Of a stretch of 64,000 nucleotides of DNA, positions 16,872 to 24,795 are shown piece by piece. A program made the position numbers and the translations under genes. Below the pieces are notes generated by a model that did no database searches, was not told the origin of the DNA, and saw only the letters and a program-made list of their open reading frames with translations. Position 1 is the first letter of the stretch. Each line of letters starts with the position of its first letter. This DNA comes from Parasedimentitalea psychrophila (lineage in GTDB: Bacteria > Pseudomonadota > Alphaproteobacteria > Rhodobacterales > Rhodobacteraceae), in NCBI RefSeq assembly GCF_030285785.1, contig NZ_CP127247.1, positions 1,387,501-1,451,500 of the forward strand, given 5' to 3'.

Positions 16872-17372
16872 GTGAACCACAAACTGAGCCACCGAATTTC
16901 CCACCGGGTTTTCCACCTTCTGGCGCTGGTCATACTGGTCGGGTCACTTGGCCTGACAGCGCCGGCCCTGACCGCGCAAGCGCCAATCACCAACAAAAAT
17001 GTGAAGAAACGTATCGCCCTTATGTTATCCGCCCAGGACGCCGTCGCCATCCTCGGCGATATGATGGCAGGGCGCATGGTGTTTAACGCGGCCAAAGCCC
17101 GCGCTGCACGGCGGGTATTGGTCCAAACCAGCAGCCGTATTTCAAGACGCTTCAGGACGCCGCACCAGGATCCGCAGTCCCACGCCCGCCCCGAGATCTG
17201 GACCTATTGGGACGATTTCAGCGCCCGCGCAGAGATTTCAGAGCAGGCCGCCAGACAGCTCAGCGTCTCGTCCCTCAATGGGTTACGTCACAGCCTGCCC
17301 AACCTGTTGCACAGCTGTCTGAGTTGCCATCAGCGGTTTCGGGTGGAACCCAACGAATTCATTACCCATTAG
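16872..17372 (+). CDS. Cytochrome c'/c556-type haem protein
   Basis: 166 residues from a GTG start with a strong AAGGAG at 16859-16864. A signal peptide is visible (HRISHRVFHLLALVILVGSLGLTAPALTAQA). The haem-binding motif CLSCH (Cys149, Cys152, His153) lies at the extreme C-terminus, as in the four-helix c' family, where it is followed by basic RFR. The mature protein is periplasmic. Family roles include NO binding or electron transfer; none can be assigned here. An in-frame upstream extension to 16746 is rejected because it lacks a ribosome site and would bury the signal peptide. Confidence 0.82.
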   Translation: MNHKLSHRISHRVFHLLALVILVGSLGLTAPALTAQAPITNKNVKKRIALMLSAQDAVAILGDMMAGRMVFNAAKARAARRVLVQTSSRISRRFRTPHQDPQSHARPEIWTYWDDFSARAEISEQAARQLSVSSLNGLRHSLPNLLHSCLSCHQRFRVEPNEFITH

Positions 17373-17399
17373 GGCAGACGAAACGGAGCCAAGACCACC

Positions 17400-18017
17400 T
17401 CAGACCCCGTAGCGGGCCAGGAAGGTGTCTACCGCACCTTTGGTGACCCGCTCCCGATCTGCCTCGTTGAAATCCGTATCGATATTGAACATCAGGCGCG
17501 GAAACAGATCCGCCTTGCACAGCTCGGCCAGTTGGTCCGCCGCCAGATCGAAATCATCAATTCTCAGCTCACCCCGCGCGGTGGCTTGCTCCAGGTACTC
17601 CCTGATCCGCGCCCGGACCACCATTGGGCCGCTTTCATAAAACTGACGCCCGAGATCGGGAAACCGTTCCGCCTCGGCAACGCAGATGCGGAACATCTTT
17701 TGCCCGAAATCAGACAAAATCACATTCAGGATATGGCGCGCGGCGACCTGCAGAACCTGTTGCGGCGAACAGCTGGTCTCGATCAGGTCCACCGTAGCGC
17801 AGGCCTGGCGGTCACACTCATGCCGCGCCACCTCCATGAACAGCAAACGTTTGTCGGGGAAATAGCTGTATAATGTCGCCTTGGACACGCCAGCAGCACG
17901 GGCAATATCATCGACACTGGCACCTTCGAACCCATCCGCCATAAACACGTCGCGTGCGCCTTCCAGCACCTGATCAAATTTGCGGCCGGTCCGCAGAATG
18001 GTGGCAGGCTGGTTCAT
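17400..18017 (-). CDS. TetR-family transcriptional regulator
   Basis: 205 residues from the ATG at 18017 (a TTG three bases upstream is also possible; an AAGGAA site serves both). The N-terminal helix-turn-helix reads ASVDDIARAAGVSKATLYSYFPDKRLLF. The C-terminal ligand domain has a TetR_C-like FGQKMFRICVAEAERFPDLGRQFYESGP segment. It is divergent from mbfA, and the 165-base gap contains a 12-bp tandem repeat close to its own start. It may control itself and mbfA, though the iron box near mbfA implies a second regulator. Confidence 0.88.
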   Translation of the reverse strand: MNQPATILRTGRKFDQVLEGARDVFMADGFEGASVDDIARAAGVSKATLYSYFPDKRLLFMEVARHECDRQACATVDLIETSCSPQQVLQVAARHILNVILSDFGQKMFRICVAEAERFPDLGRQFYESGPMVVRARIREYLEQATARGELRIDDFDLAADQLAELCKADLFPRLMFNIDTDFNEADRERVTKGAVDTFLARYGV

Positions 18018-18037
18018 CAAGGTTCCTTTGGGGCACA

Positions 18038-18077
18038 GGCCATAGTCTTGGCCATAGTCTTGGCCATAGTCTTGGCC
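18038..18077. repeat. 12-bp tandem repeat (GGCCATAGTCTT, 3.3 copies) upstream of tetR
   Basis: GGCCATAGTCTT occurs three times exactly head to tail at 18038, 18050 and 18062, with a partial GGCC after. It starts 21 bases from the TetR ATG. Each unit junction gives TTGGCCA and a CCA...TGG symmetry, so an array of regulator sites is possible. A recent slippage duplication would look the same. Confidence 0.8.
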
Positions 18078-18152
18078 GTCAACTTAGCCCGGCAACGCCG
18101 CCTTCAACAACCACCCTCGTGCAGACTTGCAGCTTCCCCCGAAAATGATACT

Positions 18153-18169
18153 TCTAGAATCATTCTAAT
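18153..18169. promoter_or_regulatory. Iron-control element (Irr box) upstream of mbfA
   Basis: TCTAGAA-TCA-TTCTAAT matches the alphaproteobacterial ICE pattern (TTAGAA-N3-TTCTAA) with perfect TAGAA/TTCTA arms. It lies 14 bases before the mbfA start. Irr repression of mbfA through such an element is established in Agrobacterium and Bradyrhizobium; it is inferred here. Confidence 0.75.
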
Positions 18170-18182
18170 TTTGGGGATCGAT

Positions 18183-19157
18183 ATGCGATTTTTCTCACAC
18201 CGAAAGCACTTTTCCGATCTGAGTGAGCAGGAGATCATCGCCCTAGCCATCTCATCTGAGGAAGATGATGCAAGAATTTATCGCGGCTTTGCCGAACGGT
18301 TACGCGGTGAATTTCCAGCCACCGCCACGGTGTTCGACGGCATGGCCAGCGAAGAGGACCAGCACCGCGCCTTGTTGATCGCCCTGCATCAGGATCGCTT
18401 TGGTGCCACCATTCCCTTGATTCGCCGCGAACATGTGGCAGGGTTTTACGCCCGCCGCCCGGTCTGGCTGCAAAGCACCCTGAGTCTCGAGCGGATGCGG
18501 GGCGAAGCCAAGGCGATGGAACGCAACGCCGAGCGATTCTATCTGGCCGCCGCAGGTCGCAGCAAGGATGCCGGTACCCGCAAACTGCTCGGCGATCTCG
18601 CGGCCGAAGAGGCCGGGCATCAGGTTGCTGCCGAGGGATTGGAGCAGGCCCACCTGACCGAAGACACATTGGCCCGCGAGGACGATACCGCGCGGCGGCA
18701 GTTCATCCTGACCTGGGTGCAACCGGGATTGGCCGGGCTGATGGATGGCTCGGTATCAACACTGGCGCCGATCTTTGCCGTCGCCTTTGCCACCCAGGAC
18801 ACCTGGACCACCTTTCTGGTAGGTATCGCCGCCTCGGTTGGGGCCGGGATTTCGATGGGCTTCACCGAGGCCGCTTCGGATGATGGGGCATTGTCGGGAC
18901 GTGGCTCTCCGTTCAAACGGGGCATTGCATCCGGGGTGATGACAACGGTCGGCGGCTTGGGTCACGCGCTGCCCTATTTGATCGCAGATTTCTGGACCGC
19001 CACCAGTCTGGCCATTGCGGTAGTCTTTGTAGAACTTTGGGCCATCGCCTGGATTCAGAACAGGTATATGGAGACCCCGTTCTGGCGCGCCGCCCTGCAG
19101 GTGGTACTGGGCGGCGCATTGGTTCTGGGGGCCGGGGTGTTGATCGGCAGTGGCTAG
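18183..19157 (+). CDS. mbfA: MbfA: membrane-bound ferritin-like / VIT1-family iron exporter
   Basis: 324 residues. The N-terminal ~150 residues are a rubrerythrin/ferritin-like domain with repeated di-iron carboxylate motifs (SSEEDDARIY, SEEDQHR, EAKAMERNAERFY, AAEEAGHQ). The C-terminal half is a VIT1/CCC1 domain with about five membrane helices, including PGLAGLMDGSVSTLAPIFAVAF. MbfA exports iron from the cytoplasm and protects against iron and peroxide stress. The ATG at 18183 is chosen because it follows a GGGGAT site, lies after the iron box, and starts the ferritin domain; an upstream in-frame extension would translate the promoter repeats. Confidence 0.92.
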   Translation: MRFFSHRKHFSDLSEQEIIALAISSEEDDARIYRGFAERLRGEFPATATVFDGMASEEDQHRALLIALHQDRFGATIPLIRREHVAGFYARRPVWLQSTLSLERMRGEAKAMERNAERFYLAAAGRSKDAGTRKLLGDLAAEEAGHQVAAEGLEQAHLTEDTLAREDDTARRQFILTWVQPGLAGLMDGSVSTLAPIFAVAFATQDTWTTFLVGIAASVGAGISMGFTEAASDDGALSGRGSPFKRGIASGVMTTVGGLGHALPYLIADFWTATSLAIAVVFVELWAIAWIQNRYMETPFWRAALQVVLGGALVLGAGVLIGSG

Positions 19158-19208
19158 GTCAGCGGAGCCTAAACGCTCCCGCGTTCACCAGTTGTGACCT
19201 TGGGCATG

Positions 19209-19246
19209 GCGCCGCGCAAGCGCGGCGCAGCCGGGGCCAGCCCCGG
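19209..19246. repeat. GC-rich hairpin pair downstream of mbfA
   Basis: GCGCCGCGC-AA-GCGCGGCGC (19209-19228) and CCGGGGC-CA-GCCCCGG (19231-19246) are perfect hairpins. The second, with the following ACCCC and TATTT motif, is shared with the inverted sequence at 26471-26516. They may serve as the mbfA 3' end. The rest of the 319-base gap holds copy 4 of the 3'-end motif and a structured element. Confidence 0.7.
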
Positions 19247-19251
19247 ACCCC

Positions 19252-19274
19252 GAGGTATTTTCGACAAGAAGAAA
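19252..19274 (+). repeat. Copy 4 of 3'-end motif (divergent form)
   Basis: GAGGTATTTTCGACAAGAAG followed by AAA, 95 bases after the mbfA stop and on the same strand. It follows directly on the CCGGGGC/GCCCCGG hairpin and ACCCC, the same order as the minus-strand copy at 26471. Confidence 0.6.
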
Positions 19275-19328
19275 TGATGCCGCCGAGATGTTACTGTGCG
19301 GTCCTTGCAAGACAGTGCGACATTGACC

Positions 19329-19401
19329 CGCCATGCGTAAGCATGGCGCCGGGCCCAACGGGAGGAGCGTCTCCGCCAGGAGACCGACGACGGGCGGGAG
19401 C
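19329..19401 (+). repeat. Structured intergenic element 1 (CCCAACGGG / ACGGGCGGGAG family)
   Basis: Order: hairpin A CGCCATGC-GTAA-GCATGGCG (19329-19348), conserved CCCAACGGGAGGAG, hairpin B GTCTCC-GCCA-GGAGAC (19369-19384), conserved GACGACGGGCGGGAGC. Five other copies in the window have the same order with different stem sequences. Confidence 0.8.
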
Positions 19402-19476
19402 GCCGAGAGCAAACAACCTTGATAGAGGGTCGAATTGATCTATGCCTTTGCATCGCGGCGCGATAGCACTGGGCCT

Positions 19477-20418
19477 ATGATAGACATCTTCTTTAGAACA
19501 CTGCCCTTTTTTGCCATTATCGGTCTCGGATACGGGGCGGGACGGACACGGTTTTTCAACGCCGAGGCGACCGCCTATCTGACCAAATTTGTATTCTATT
19601 TCGCACTGTCGGCGATGATTTTTCGATTTTCCGCCAACCTGTCCTTTGCCGAGATTTTCGATCCAAGGCTGATCATTGGCTATCTGGCTGGGACCATGGC
19701 GGTTTATTTGCTGGTGACGCTGGTCGCCACCCTGCGGGGGTTGGATATGCAGACCGCGGCGGTTGAGGCGCAGTGCGGCGCCATTGGCAATGTTGGGTTT
19801 CTCGGCCTGCCGATGATGGTGATCCTGTTTGGAGAGGCCTCGATCGGGCCGATGATGCTGGTGCTCAGCGTCGATCTGGTGGTGTTTTCCTCGTTGATCG
19901 TGATCCTGATCAATGCCGGTCGCGGGTCTGGGCTTACCGTGGCGACATTCAGGCTGGTGGCGGCTGGGCTGGTCAAGAACCCGATGATCGTCTCGATCTG
20001 TTGCGGGCTGAGCTGGTCAGCTCTGGCCTTGCCAATACCTGCCCCGGTAAATGAGTTCCTGACAATCCTGGGCGGTGCGGCCACTCCGGGGGCGCTGTTT
20101 GCTATCGGAGCGTCACTGGCAGCGGCATCAGCAGAGCGGGTGCAGATCGCGGTCTGGCTCAGCTTTGCCAAGCTGGTGGGGCACCCGTTACTGGTCGCAA
20201 TCGGCGTATTATGGCTGTTGCCGTTGGATGCCTATGCGGCCACCATTGTGATCTCGTCTGCGGCCCTGCCGGTGGCGGGGAATGTCTATATGCTGGCGCA
20301 ACACTATGGCGTAGCCCCACAACGGGTCTCGGCAACGATTCTGTTTTCCACCATGGCGTCGATCGTCACCGTGCCGATGGTGATCTCCTGGGTTGCCGCC
20401 CTGGTGGCGATCCCCTGA
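19477..20418 (+). CDS. AEC (auxin efflux carrier) family transporter
   Basis: 313 residues with ten hydrophobic helices in the AEC/PIN-like 5+5 layout; it starts MIDIFFRTLPFFAIIGLGYGAGR and includes GAIGNVGFLGLPMMVILFGEA and the repeat-two counterpart KNPMIVSICCGL. AEC proteins export small organic acids or related compounds across the inner membrane. The ATG at 19477 is preferred to an earlier in-frame start at 19435 because it begins the first membrane helix. No neighbour indicates the substrate. Confidence 0.88.
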   Translation: MIDIFFRTLPFFAIIGLGYGAGRTRFFNAEATAYLTKFVFYFALSAMIFRFSANLSFAEIFDPRLIIGYLAGTMAVYLLVTLVATLRGLDMQTAAVEAQCGAIGNVGFLGLPMMVILFGEASIGPMMLVLSVDLVVFSSLIVILINAGRGSGLTVATFRLVAAGLVKNPMIVSICCGLSWSALALPIPAPVNEFLTILGGAATPGALFAIGASLAAASAERVQIAVWLSFAKLVGHPLLVAIGVLWLLPLDAYAATIVISSAALPVAGNVYMLAQHYGVAPQRVSATILFSTMASIVTVPMVISWVAALVAIP

Positions 20419-20494
20419 GGCAGATCGGCGCGATTCGTCTTTATCCTTCGAAATCGCCGCAATTTCAGACGCGACATGTCCCCTTGCACTAGAC

Positions 20495-20518
20495 CCGCTG
20501 CCCGCTGCCGGGTAGCGG
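20495..20518. promoter_or_regulatory. Hairpin just upstream of fghA
   Basis: CCGCTGCCCG-CTGC-CGGGTAGCGG gives a 10-bp stem (one G-T pair) and a 4-base loop, 26 bases before the fghA ATG. There is no T-run, so it is either a leader structure or a weak end for the AEC transcript. Confidence 0.45.
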
Positions 20519-20544
20519 TAGGGCGAGCAATCCAGGAGAACTTT

Positions 20545-21378
20545 ATGGAAACCCTGTCGGAAAACAAAGCCTTTGGCGGCACCCAGGGTGTCTATCGACA
20601 CCCCAGCACCGCAACCAACTGCGATATGAGTTTTGGCCTGTTCCTGCCCGAGGAGGCGCGCGATGGTCCGGTGCCGGTCTTGTGGTATCTGTCGGGGCTG
20701 ACCTGCACCCATGAAAACGCCATGTCCAAGGCCGGGGCACAAAACTGGGCCGCCGAGCAGGGCATCGCGCTGGTGTTTCCGGATACCAGCCCTCGCGGCG
20801 AGGGGGTTGCTGACGACGAGGCCTATGATCTGGGTCAGGGCGCCGGATTTTACGTCAACGCCAGCCAGGCCCCCTGGGCGTCTCATTTCAACATGTGGGA
20901 CTATCTGGCCGATGAGCTGCCAGCGCTGCTGGGCGAAAAATTCTCTGTTGATCTGGACCGGCAGGCGATCACCGGACATTCGATGGGTGGCCACGGCGCG
21001 CTGACGCTGGCGATGGGGCTGCCGGGGCGGTTCCGCTCGGTGTCGGCCTTTGCGCCAATCTGCAACCCAAGTGCCAGCGATTGGGGCCGCAAGCAGCTCT
21101 CAGCCTATCTGGGCGAGGATGAGGCCGCTTGGGCCCGCCATGACGCCACCCTGATGATGCGTGAAACCGGGTTTGATGGCCCAATCCTGATCGACACTGG
21201 CACCACGGATCAATTCATCGACCTGTTGCAGCCCGAGGCCTTTGCCCAGGCGGTCACAGAGCGGCGGCAAGAGGCGACGCTGCGGCTGCAGCCTGGCTAT
21301 GACCACAGCTATTTCTTTGTCTCCACCTTCATCGAAGAGCATATCGCTTTTCACGCTGACGCGCTTTATCGGGACTGA
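20545..21378 (+). CDS. fghA: S-formylglutathione hydrolase
   Basis: 277 residues, esterase D family. LSGLTCTHENAM, the nucleophile elbow GHSMGGHGAL (Ser146) and the late histidine in GYDHSYFF are diagnostic. It hydrolyses S-formylglutathione to formate and glutathione, the second step of glutathione-dependent formaldehyde detoxification; the partner dehydrogenase gene is not in this window. An AGGAGA site precedes the ATG at 20545. It is followed by sthA after only three bases. Confidence 0.95.
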   Translation: METLSENKAFGGTQGVYRHPSTATNCDMSFGLFLPEEARDGPVPVLWYLSGLTCTHENAMSKAGAQNWAAEQGIALVFPDTSPRGEGVADDEAYDLGQGAGFYVNASQAPWASHFNMWDYLADELPALLGEKFSVDLDRQAITGHSMGGHGALTLAMGLPGRFRSVSAFAPICNPSASDWGRKQLSAYLGEDEAAWARHDATLMMRETGFDGPILIDTGTTDQFIDLLQPEAFAQAVTERRQEATLRLQPGYDHSYFFVSTFIEEHIAFHADALYRD

Positions 21379-21381
21379 TCC

Positions 21382-22851
21382 ATGCCACAGTACGACTATG
21401 ACCTTGTCATCATTGGCTCTGGCCCCTCGGGCCGGACTGCTGCCATTCAGGCAGGCAAGCTGAAACGCCGGGTTCTGGTGATCGACCGCCAAGACCGGCT
21501 TGGCGGCGTTTCGGTGCATACCGGCACTGTGCCCTCTAAAACCCTGCGCGAGACTGTGCTGAATCTCAGCGGTTGGCGCGAGCGCAGTTTCTATGGCCGC
21601 TCCTACCGGGTGAAGGATCAGATTGCCGCCGAGGACCTGAAGGCACGTCTGCATATGACGCTGGATCACGAGGTGGATGTGCTGGAACACCAGTTCAACC
21701 GCAACCATGTAGAATGGCTGCCGGGACTGGCGAAATTCACCGGGCCAAACGAGGTGGAAGTGGCCACCGAGGCCGGAGATATCAGCCGGGTCACTGGCAA
21801 GAACTTTCTGATCGCCACTGGCACCCGCACCTATCGTCCCGATGATGTACCGTTCAACGGCAAGACCATTGTCGACGGCGATGAATTCATTGAAATGGCC
21901 GAGATCCCCCGCTCGCTGATCGTGGTCGGCGCAGGTGTGATCGGGGTGGAATATGCCACCATGTTCTCGACCCTGGATGTGCGCGTCACCCTGATTGAAC
22001 CCCGCGACACGTTCCTCGACTTTATCGACAGCACTTTGATTCAGGAATTCACCCATCAGATTCGTGAAAATGGCGTCGACCTGCGCCTTGGCTCTGCCAT
22101 CGACAAGGTCGAGGATGCCGGCAGTCATGTCGAGGTGACCCTGGACAACGGCCGCCATGTACGCGGTGAAATGCTGCTGTTCGCCGCTGGCCGTATGGGC
22201 AATACCCAAGGCCTGAACCTGAAGGCGGTGGGGCTGGAAACCGATCATCGCGGACGGTTGAGCGTTGACCGCAAGACCTATCAGACCGAGGTGCCGCATA
22301 TCTATGCCACCGGCGATGTGATCGGCCATCCGTCGCTGGCCTCGACCTCGTTGCAGCAGGGTCGCGTTGCCGCCTGTCATGCGCTGGACACCCCGACCCT
22401 GCCGGAAAGCCCCTGGTACCCCTATGGCATCTACTCGGTGCCGGAAATGTCCACCTGTGGCATGTCCGAGGAAGAGCTGCAGGAGCGCGGCATCCCCTAT
22501 GAGGTCGGCGTGGCGCGGTTCCGCGAGACCTCACGCGGGCATATCATGGGGCTGGAACACGGCATGCTGAAGATGCTGATCAGCCTGAAGACCCGCCGGG
22601 TTTTGGGGGTGCAGATCGTCGGTGAAGGCGCCACCGAGCTGATCCACATTGGTCAGGCGGTGATGAACCTGCAGGGCACGGTGGACTACTTTGTGCAGAA
22701 CACCTTCAACTACCCAACCCTGGCCGAGGCCTATAAGGTCGCCGGTCTGGACGCCTTTAACCGGATGCCGATCCCAGAGCAGTTCAAGGTCGCCAAAGCG
22801 CCCAAGGCGGCGAACAAACCTGCGGCAGAATCCGACCAGGTCGCCAGCTAA
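21382..22851 (+). CDS. sthA: Soluble (Si-specific) NAD(P)+ transhydrogenase
   Basis: 489 residues. FAD-binding DLVIIGSGPSGRTAA, the NAD-binding VVGAGVIGVEYATMF, and HTGTVPSKTLRE, in which the redox-active cysteines of lipoamide dehydrogenase are replaced; this loss marks SthA. The C-terminal dimer domain ends in QNTFNYPTLAEAYKVAGL. It exchanges hydride between NADPH and NAD+ in the cytosol. It is directly downstream of fghA and shares one base with the next gene (TAATG). Confidence 0.94.
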   Translation: MPQYDYDLVIIGSGPSGRTAAIQAGKLKRRVLVIDRQDRLGGVSVHTGTVPSKTLRETVLNLSGWRERSFYGRSYRVKDQIAAEDLKARLHMTLDHEVDVLEHQFNRNHVEWLPGLAKFTGPNEVEVATEAGDISRVTGKNFLIATGTRTYRPDDVPFNGKTIVDGDEFIEMAEIPRSLIVVGAGVIGVEYATMFSTLDVRVTLIEPRDTFLDFIDSTLIQEFTHQIRENGVDLRLGSAIDKVEDAGSHVEVTLDNGRHVRGEMLLFAAGRMGNTQGLNLKAVGLETDHRGRLSVDRKTYQTEVPHIYATGDVIGHPSLASTSLQQGRVAACHALDTPTLPESPWYPYGIYSVPEMSTCGMSEEELQERGIPYEVGVARFRETSRGHIMGLEHGMLKMLISLKTRRVLGVQIVGEGATELIHIGQAVMNLQGTVDYFVQNTFNYPTLAEAYKVAGLDAFNRMPIPEQFKVAKAPKAANKPAAESDQVAS

Positions 22852-23306
22852 TGGCGCTGTATATTGATGCCGATGCCTGCCCGGTCAAGGACGAGGCCGA
22901 GCGGGTCACCAGCCGCCACAAGCTAAAGATGTATGTGGTTTCCAACGGTGGATTGCGCCCCTCGCGCAATCCATACGTGGAAAACATCATCGTCGACGCC
23001 GGCGCCGATGTGGCCGACATGTGGATCGCCGATCGCTGCGGCAAAGGCGATGTGGTGGTGACTGGGGACATTCCGCTGGCCGCCAAATGCATCGCGACCG
23101 GTGCGCGGGTGCTGCGCCACAACGGCGAGGCCTTCTCCGAGGCCAATATCGGCCAGCAACTGGCAATGCGCGATCTGATGGCCGATCTGCGTGCTGCCAA
23201 CCCACTGGGGGCTGGCGGCAGCGGCAAGGGCTTCACCAAGGCCGACCGCTCGCGATTTCTGGAGGCGCTGGAGCGCGAGATACGGGCGGCGGCGCGACAG
23301 GTGTAG
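22851..23306 (+). CDS. YaiI/YqxD family protein (DUF188)
   Basis: 151 residues, the typical length. It begins ALYIDADACPVKDEAERV, the DUF188 signature, with DMWIADRCGKGDVVVTGDIPLA in the middle and FTKADRSRFLEALE near the end. The fold resembles PIN-like nucleases, with several conserved aspartates, but the function is not established. The ATG uses the last base of the sthA stop, so the two are translationally coupled. Confidence 0.92.
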   Translation: MALYIDADACPVKDEAERVTSRHKLKMYVVSNGGLRPSRNPYVENIIVDAGADVADMWIADRCGKGDVVVTGDIPLAAKCIATGARVLRHNGEAFSEANIGQQLAMRDLMADLRAANPLGAGGSGKGFTKADRSRFLEALEREIRAAARQV

Positions 23307-23335
23307 TCAACTTCAATTGGCACGATTACCAAACC

Positions 23336-23635
23336 CTATACAGGGACAAACTCAATCCAGCCAAAACGACCCGAAGCCGCAAGAAATGCAGAAAACACAG
23401 CTATGGCCGCAAGCCAGTGGACAAAAGCCCTGAGACGTTTTCCCTCAACTGGAAACCAGCGAAATTTACGCAGCCATCCAATCACTATATCCATAATCAT
23501 TAGAACCAAGATGAAATGCCGCACAAAAACATACAGGAACAGTACGGTTAACGCGATTGACACAAAACTGTTCTGCGGTATGAACTGCCACGTCGCGTTG
23601 TTGGCGCTCGCCGAAAAATTGGTTTCCAAATTCAA
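23336..23635 (-). CDS. Small membrane protein, unrecognised
   Basis: Up to 99 residues. An AGGAG at 23636-23640 fits a TTG start either at 23635 (very tight) or at 23629 (seven-base spacing); no ATG start is available. Two hydrophobic stretches (FVSIALTVLFLYVFVRHFIL and FVHWLAAIAVFSAFLAAS) flank a basic loop, so it is probably a two- or three-helix inner-membrane protein. Base composition is distinctly AT-richer than its neighbours, which suggests recent acquisition. I do not recognise a family. Confidence 0.5.
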   Translation of the reverse strand: MNLETNFSASANNATWQFIPQNSFVSIALTVLFLYVFVRHFILVLMIMDIVIGWLRKFRWFPVEGKRLRAFVHWLAAIAVFSAFLAASGRFGWIEFVPV

Positions 23636-23680
23636 TCTCCTGAAAATTTATTATCAATAAAACATCGCCAGTTATCCGCC

Positions 23681-23764
23681 TCAGTGCTTGCCGATAACTG
23701 TAAGCTCAATATCAATTGCCCCCCCCCAGATCAACAACCGTTCCAAATCCTTGGCGCAGCCCAT
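23681..23764 (-). CDS. Possible 27-residue small protein with a G9 tract
   Basis: A strong GGAGGAG ribosome site stands just before the ATG at 23764. The frame reads MGCAKDLERL...IGKH and stops at 23681, 45 bases before the start of the small membrane protein on the same strand. A run of nine C (G on the coding strand) at 23719-23727 lies inside it, so slippage could alter the frame. Coding status is speculative; the support is the ribosome site and the operon-like position. Confidence 0.3.
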   Translation of the reverse strand: MGCAKDLERLLIWGGAIDIELTVIGKH

Positions 23765-23819
23765 TGCCACTCCTCCGGCTTTGCGCCACTGATCACGCAA
23801 ACACCACGCGAGGGTCAGC

Positions 23820-24782
23820 ATGAGCGCACAGGCTAAGGTCAATATCTGGGGCATTCTGGCCGCTCTGGGGGCGGGTATTTCCTTCTCTATCATCGATACC
23901 ATCGCCAAATTTCTCTCTGGTGACTACCCGCTGCACGAAATGGTTCTGGTTCGCTCGGTCATAGCGCTGATCGTGCTGCTGGCGGTCATTATGCCGCTTG
24001 AGGGCGGCTATCACCTGCTGCGCACCCACCAGCCCCGCCTGCATGTCCTGCGCTGTCTGGCGGTGCTGTTTGCCAATCTCTGTTTCTTCACCGGGCTGGC
24101 GCTGATGCCGCTGGCCGAGGCGGTGGCGATTGCCTTTGCCACACCGCTGATTGTCACTGCCCTGTCGGTGATTTTCCTGAAAGAAAAAGTAGGGATCTGG
24201 CGCTGGGGAGCGGTGGCGGTGGGGTTCCTGGGCGTGATTGTGATCATGCGTCCAGGCTCTGGCGCCTTTCAGCCCACCGCGATCCTGCCGTTTCTGGGCG
24301 CCTGTGGCTATGCCACGCTGCATGTGCTGACCCGGCGCGCAGGCGGCTCCGAGGCCGGCTCAACCCTGGCGTTCTATCCGATGTTTGGCTTTCTTCTGGT
24401 CAGCACACTGGTGGGCCTGACATTGGGCGATGGGCGGTTCTCTGACGGCAGCAACCCCGGCATTGATTTCATCCTGCGCGCCTGGATCTGGCCCGCACCG
24501 CAGGACTGGCCGCTGTTCATCGGCCTGGGCGTTGCCGCGTCGTTTGGCGGCTATCTGGTCGGTCAGGCCTACCGGCTGTGCGAGGCAGGGCTGGTGGCGC
24601 CGTTTGAATATATCGCGATGCCAATGGCGGTGCTCTGGGGGGTCATGGTGTTCAATGAGTGGCCAGAACCGCCAGTTTGGCTGGGCAGTGGCTTGATCAT
24701 TGGCTCGGGACTTGTTTCAGTCTGGCGTGAGACCCGTCTCCATCGCCCGCCCAGCCGCCCCCGGCCCCGCGCCAACGGATAG
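23820..24782 (+). CDS. DMT superfamily transporter (EamA domains)
   Basis: 320 residues with ten hydrophobic helices as two EamA repeats. The first includes LVRSVIALIVLLAVI and FTGLALMPLAEAVAIAFATPLIVTAL; the second ends in APFEYIAMPMAVLWGVMVFNEWP. Members of this group export amino acids or other metabolites across the inner membrane. A GAGGG site precedes the ATG. It is followed by the HAD gene after 13 bases, and then by the cyclodeaminase, forming a three-gene operon. Confidence 0.9.
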   Translation: MSAQAKVNIWGILAALGAGISFSIIDTIAKFLSGDYPLHEMVLVRSVIALIVLLAVIMPLEGGYHLLRTHQPRLHVLRCLAVLFANLCFFTGLALMPLAEAVAIAFATPLIVTALSVIFLKEKVGIWRWGAVAVGFLGVIVIMRPGSGAFQPTAILPFLGACGYATLHVLTRRAGGSEAGSTLAFYPMFGFLLVSTLVGLTLGDGRFSDGSNPGIDFILRAWIWPAPQDWPLFIGLGVAASFGGYLVGQAYRLCEAGLVAPFEYIAMPMAVLWGVMVFNEWPEPPVWLGSGLIIGSGLVSVWRETRLHRPPSRPRPRANG

Positions 24783-24795
24783 AAAGGATACTTTC

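Noticed and set aside
18048-18182. Upstream start for mbfA that would translate the tandem repeats
   Set aside because: It would encode a hydrophobic repeat from promoter DNA and run through the iron box; the ATG at 18183 has a ribosome site and begins the ferritin-like domain.
21100-22380. 426-codon open frame on the minus strand across fghA/sthA
   Set aside because: Antisense shadow of two clearly assigned enzymes, with no ribosome site and no family features.
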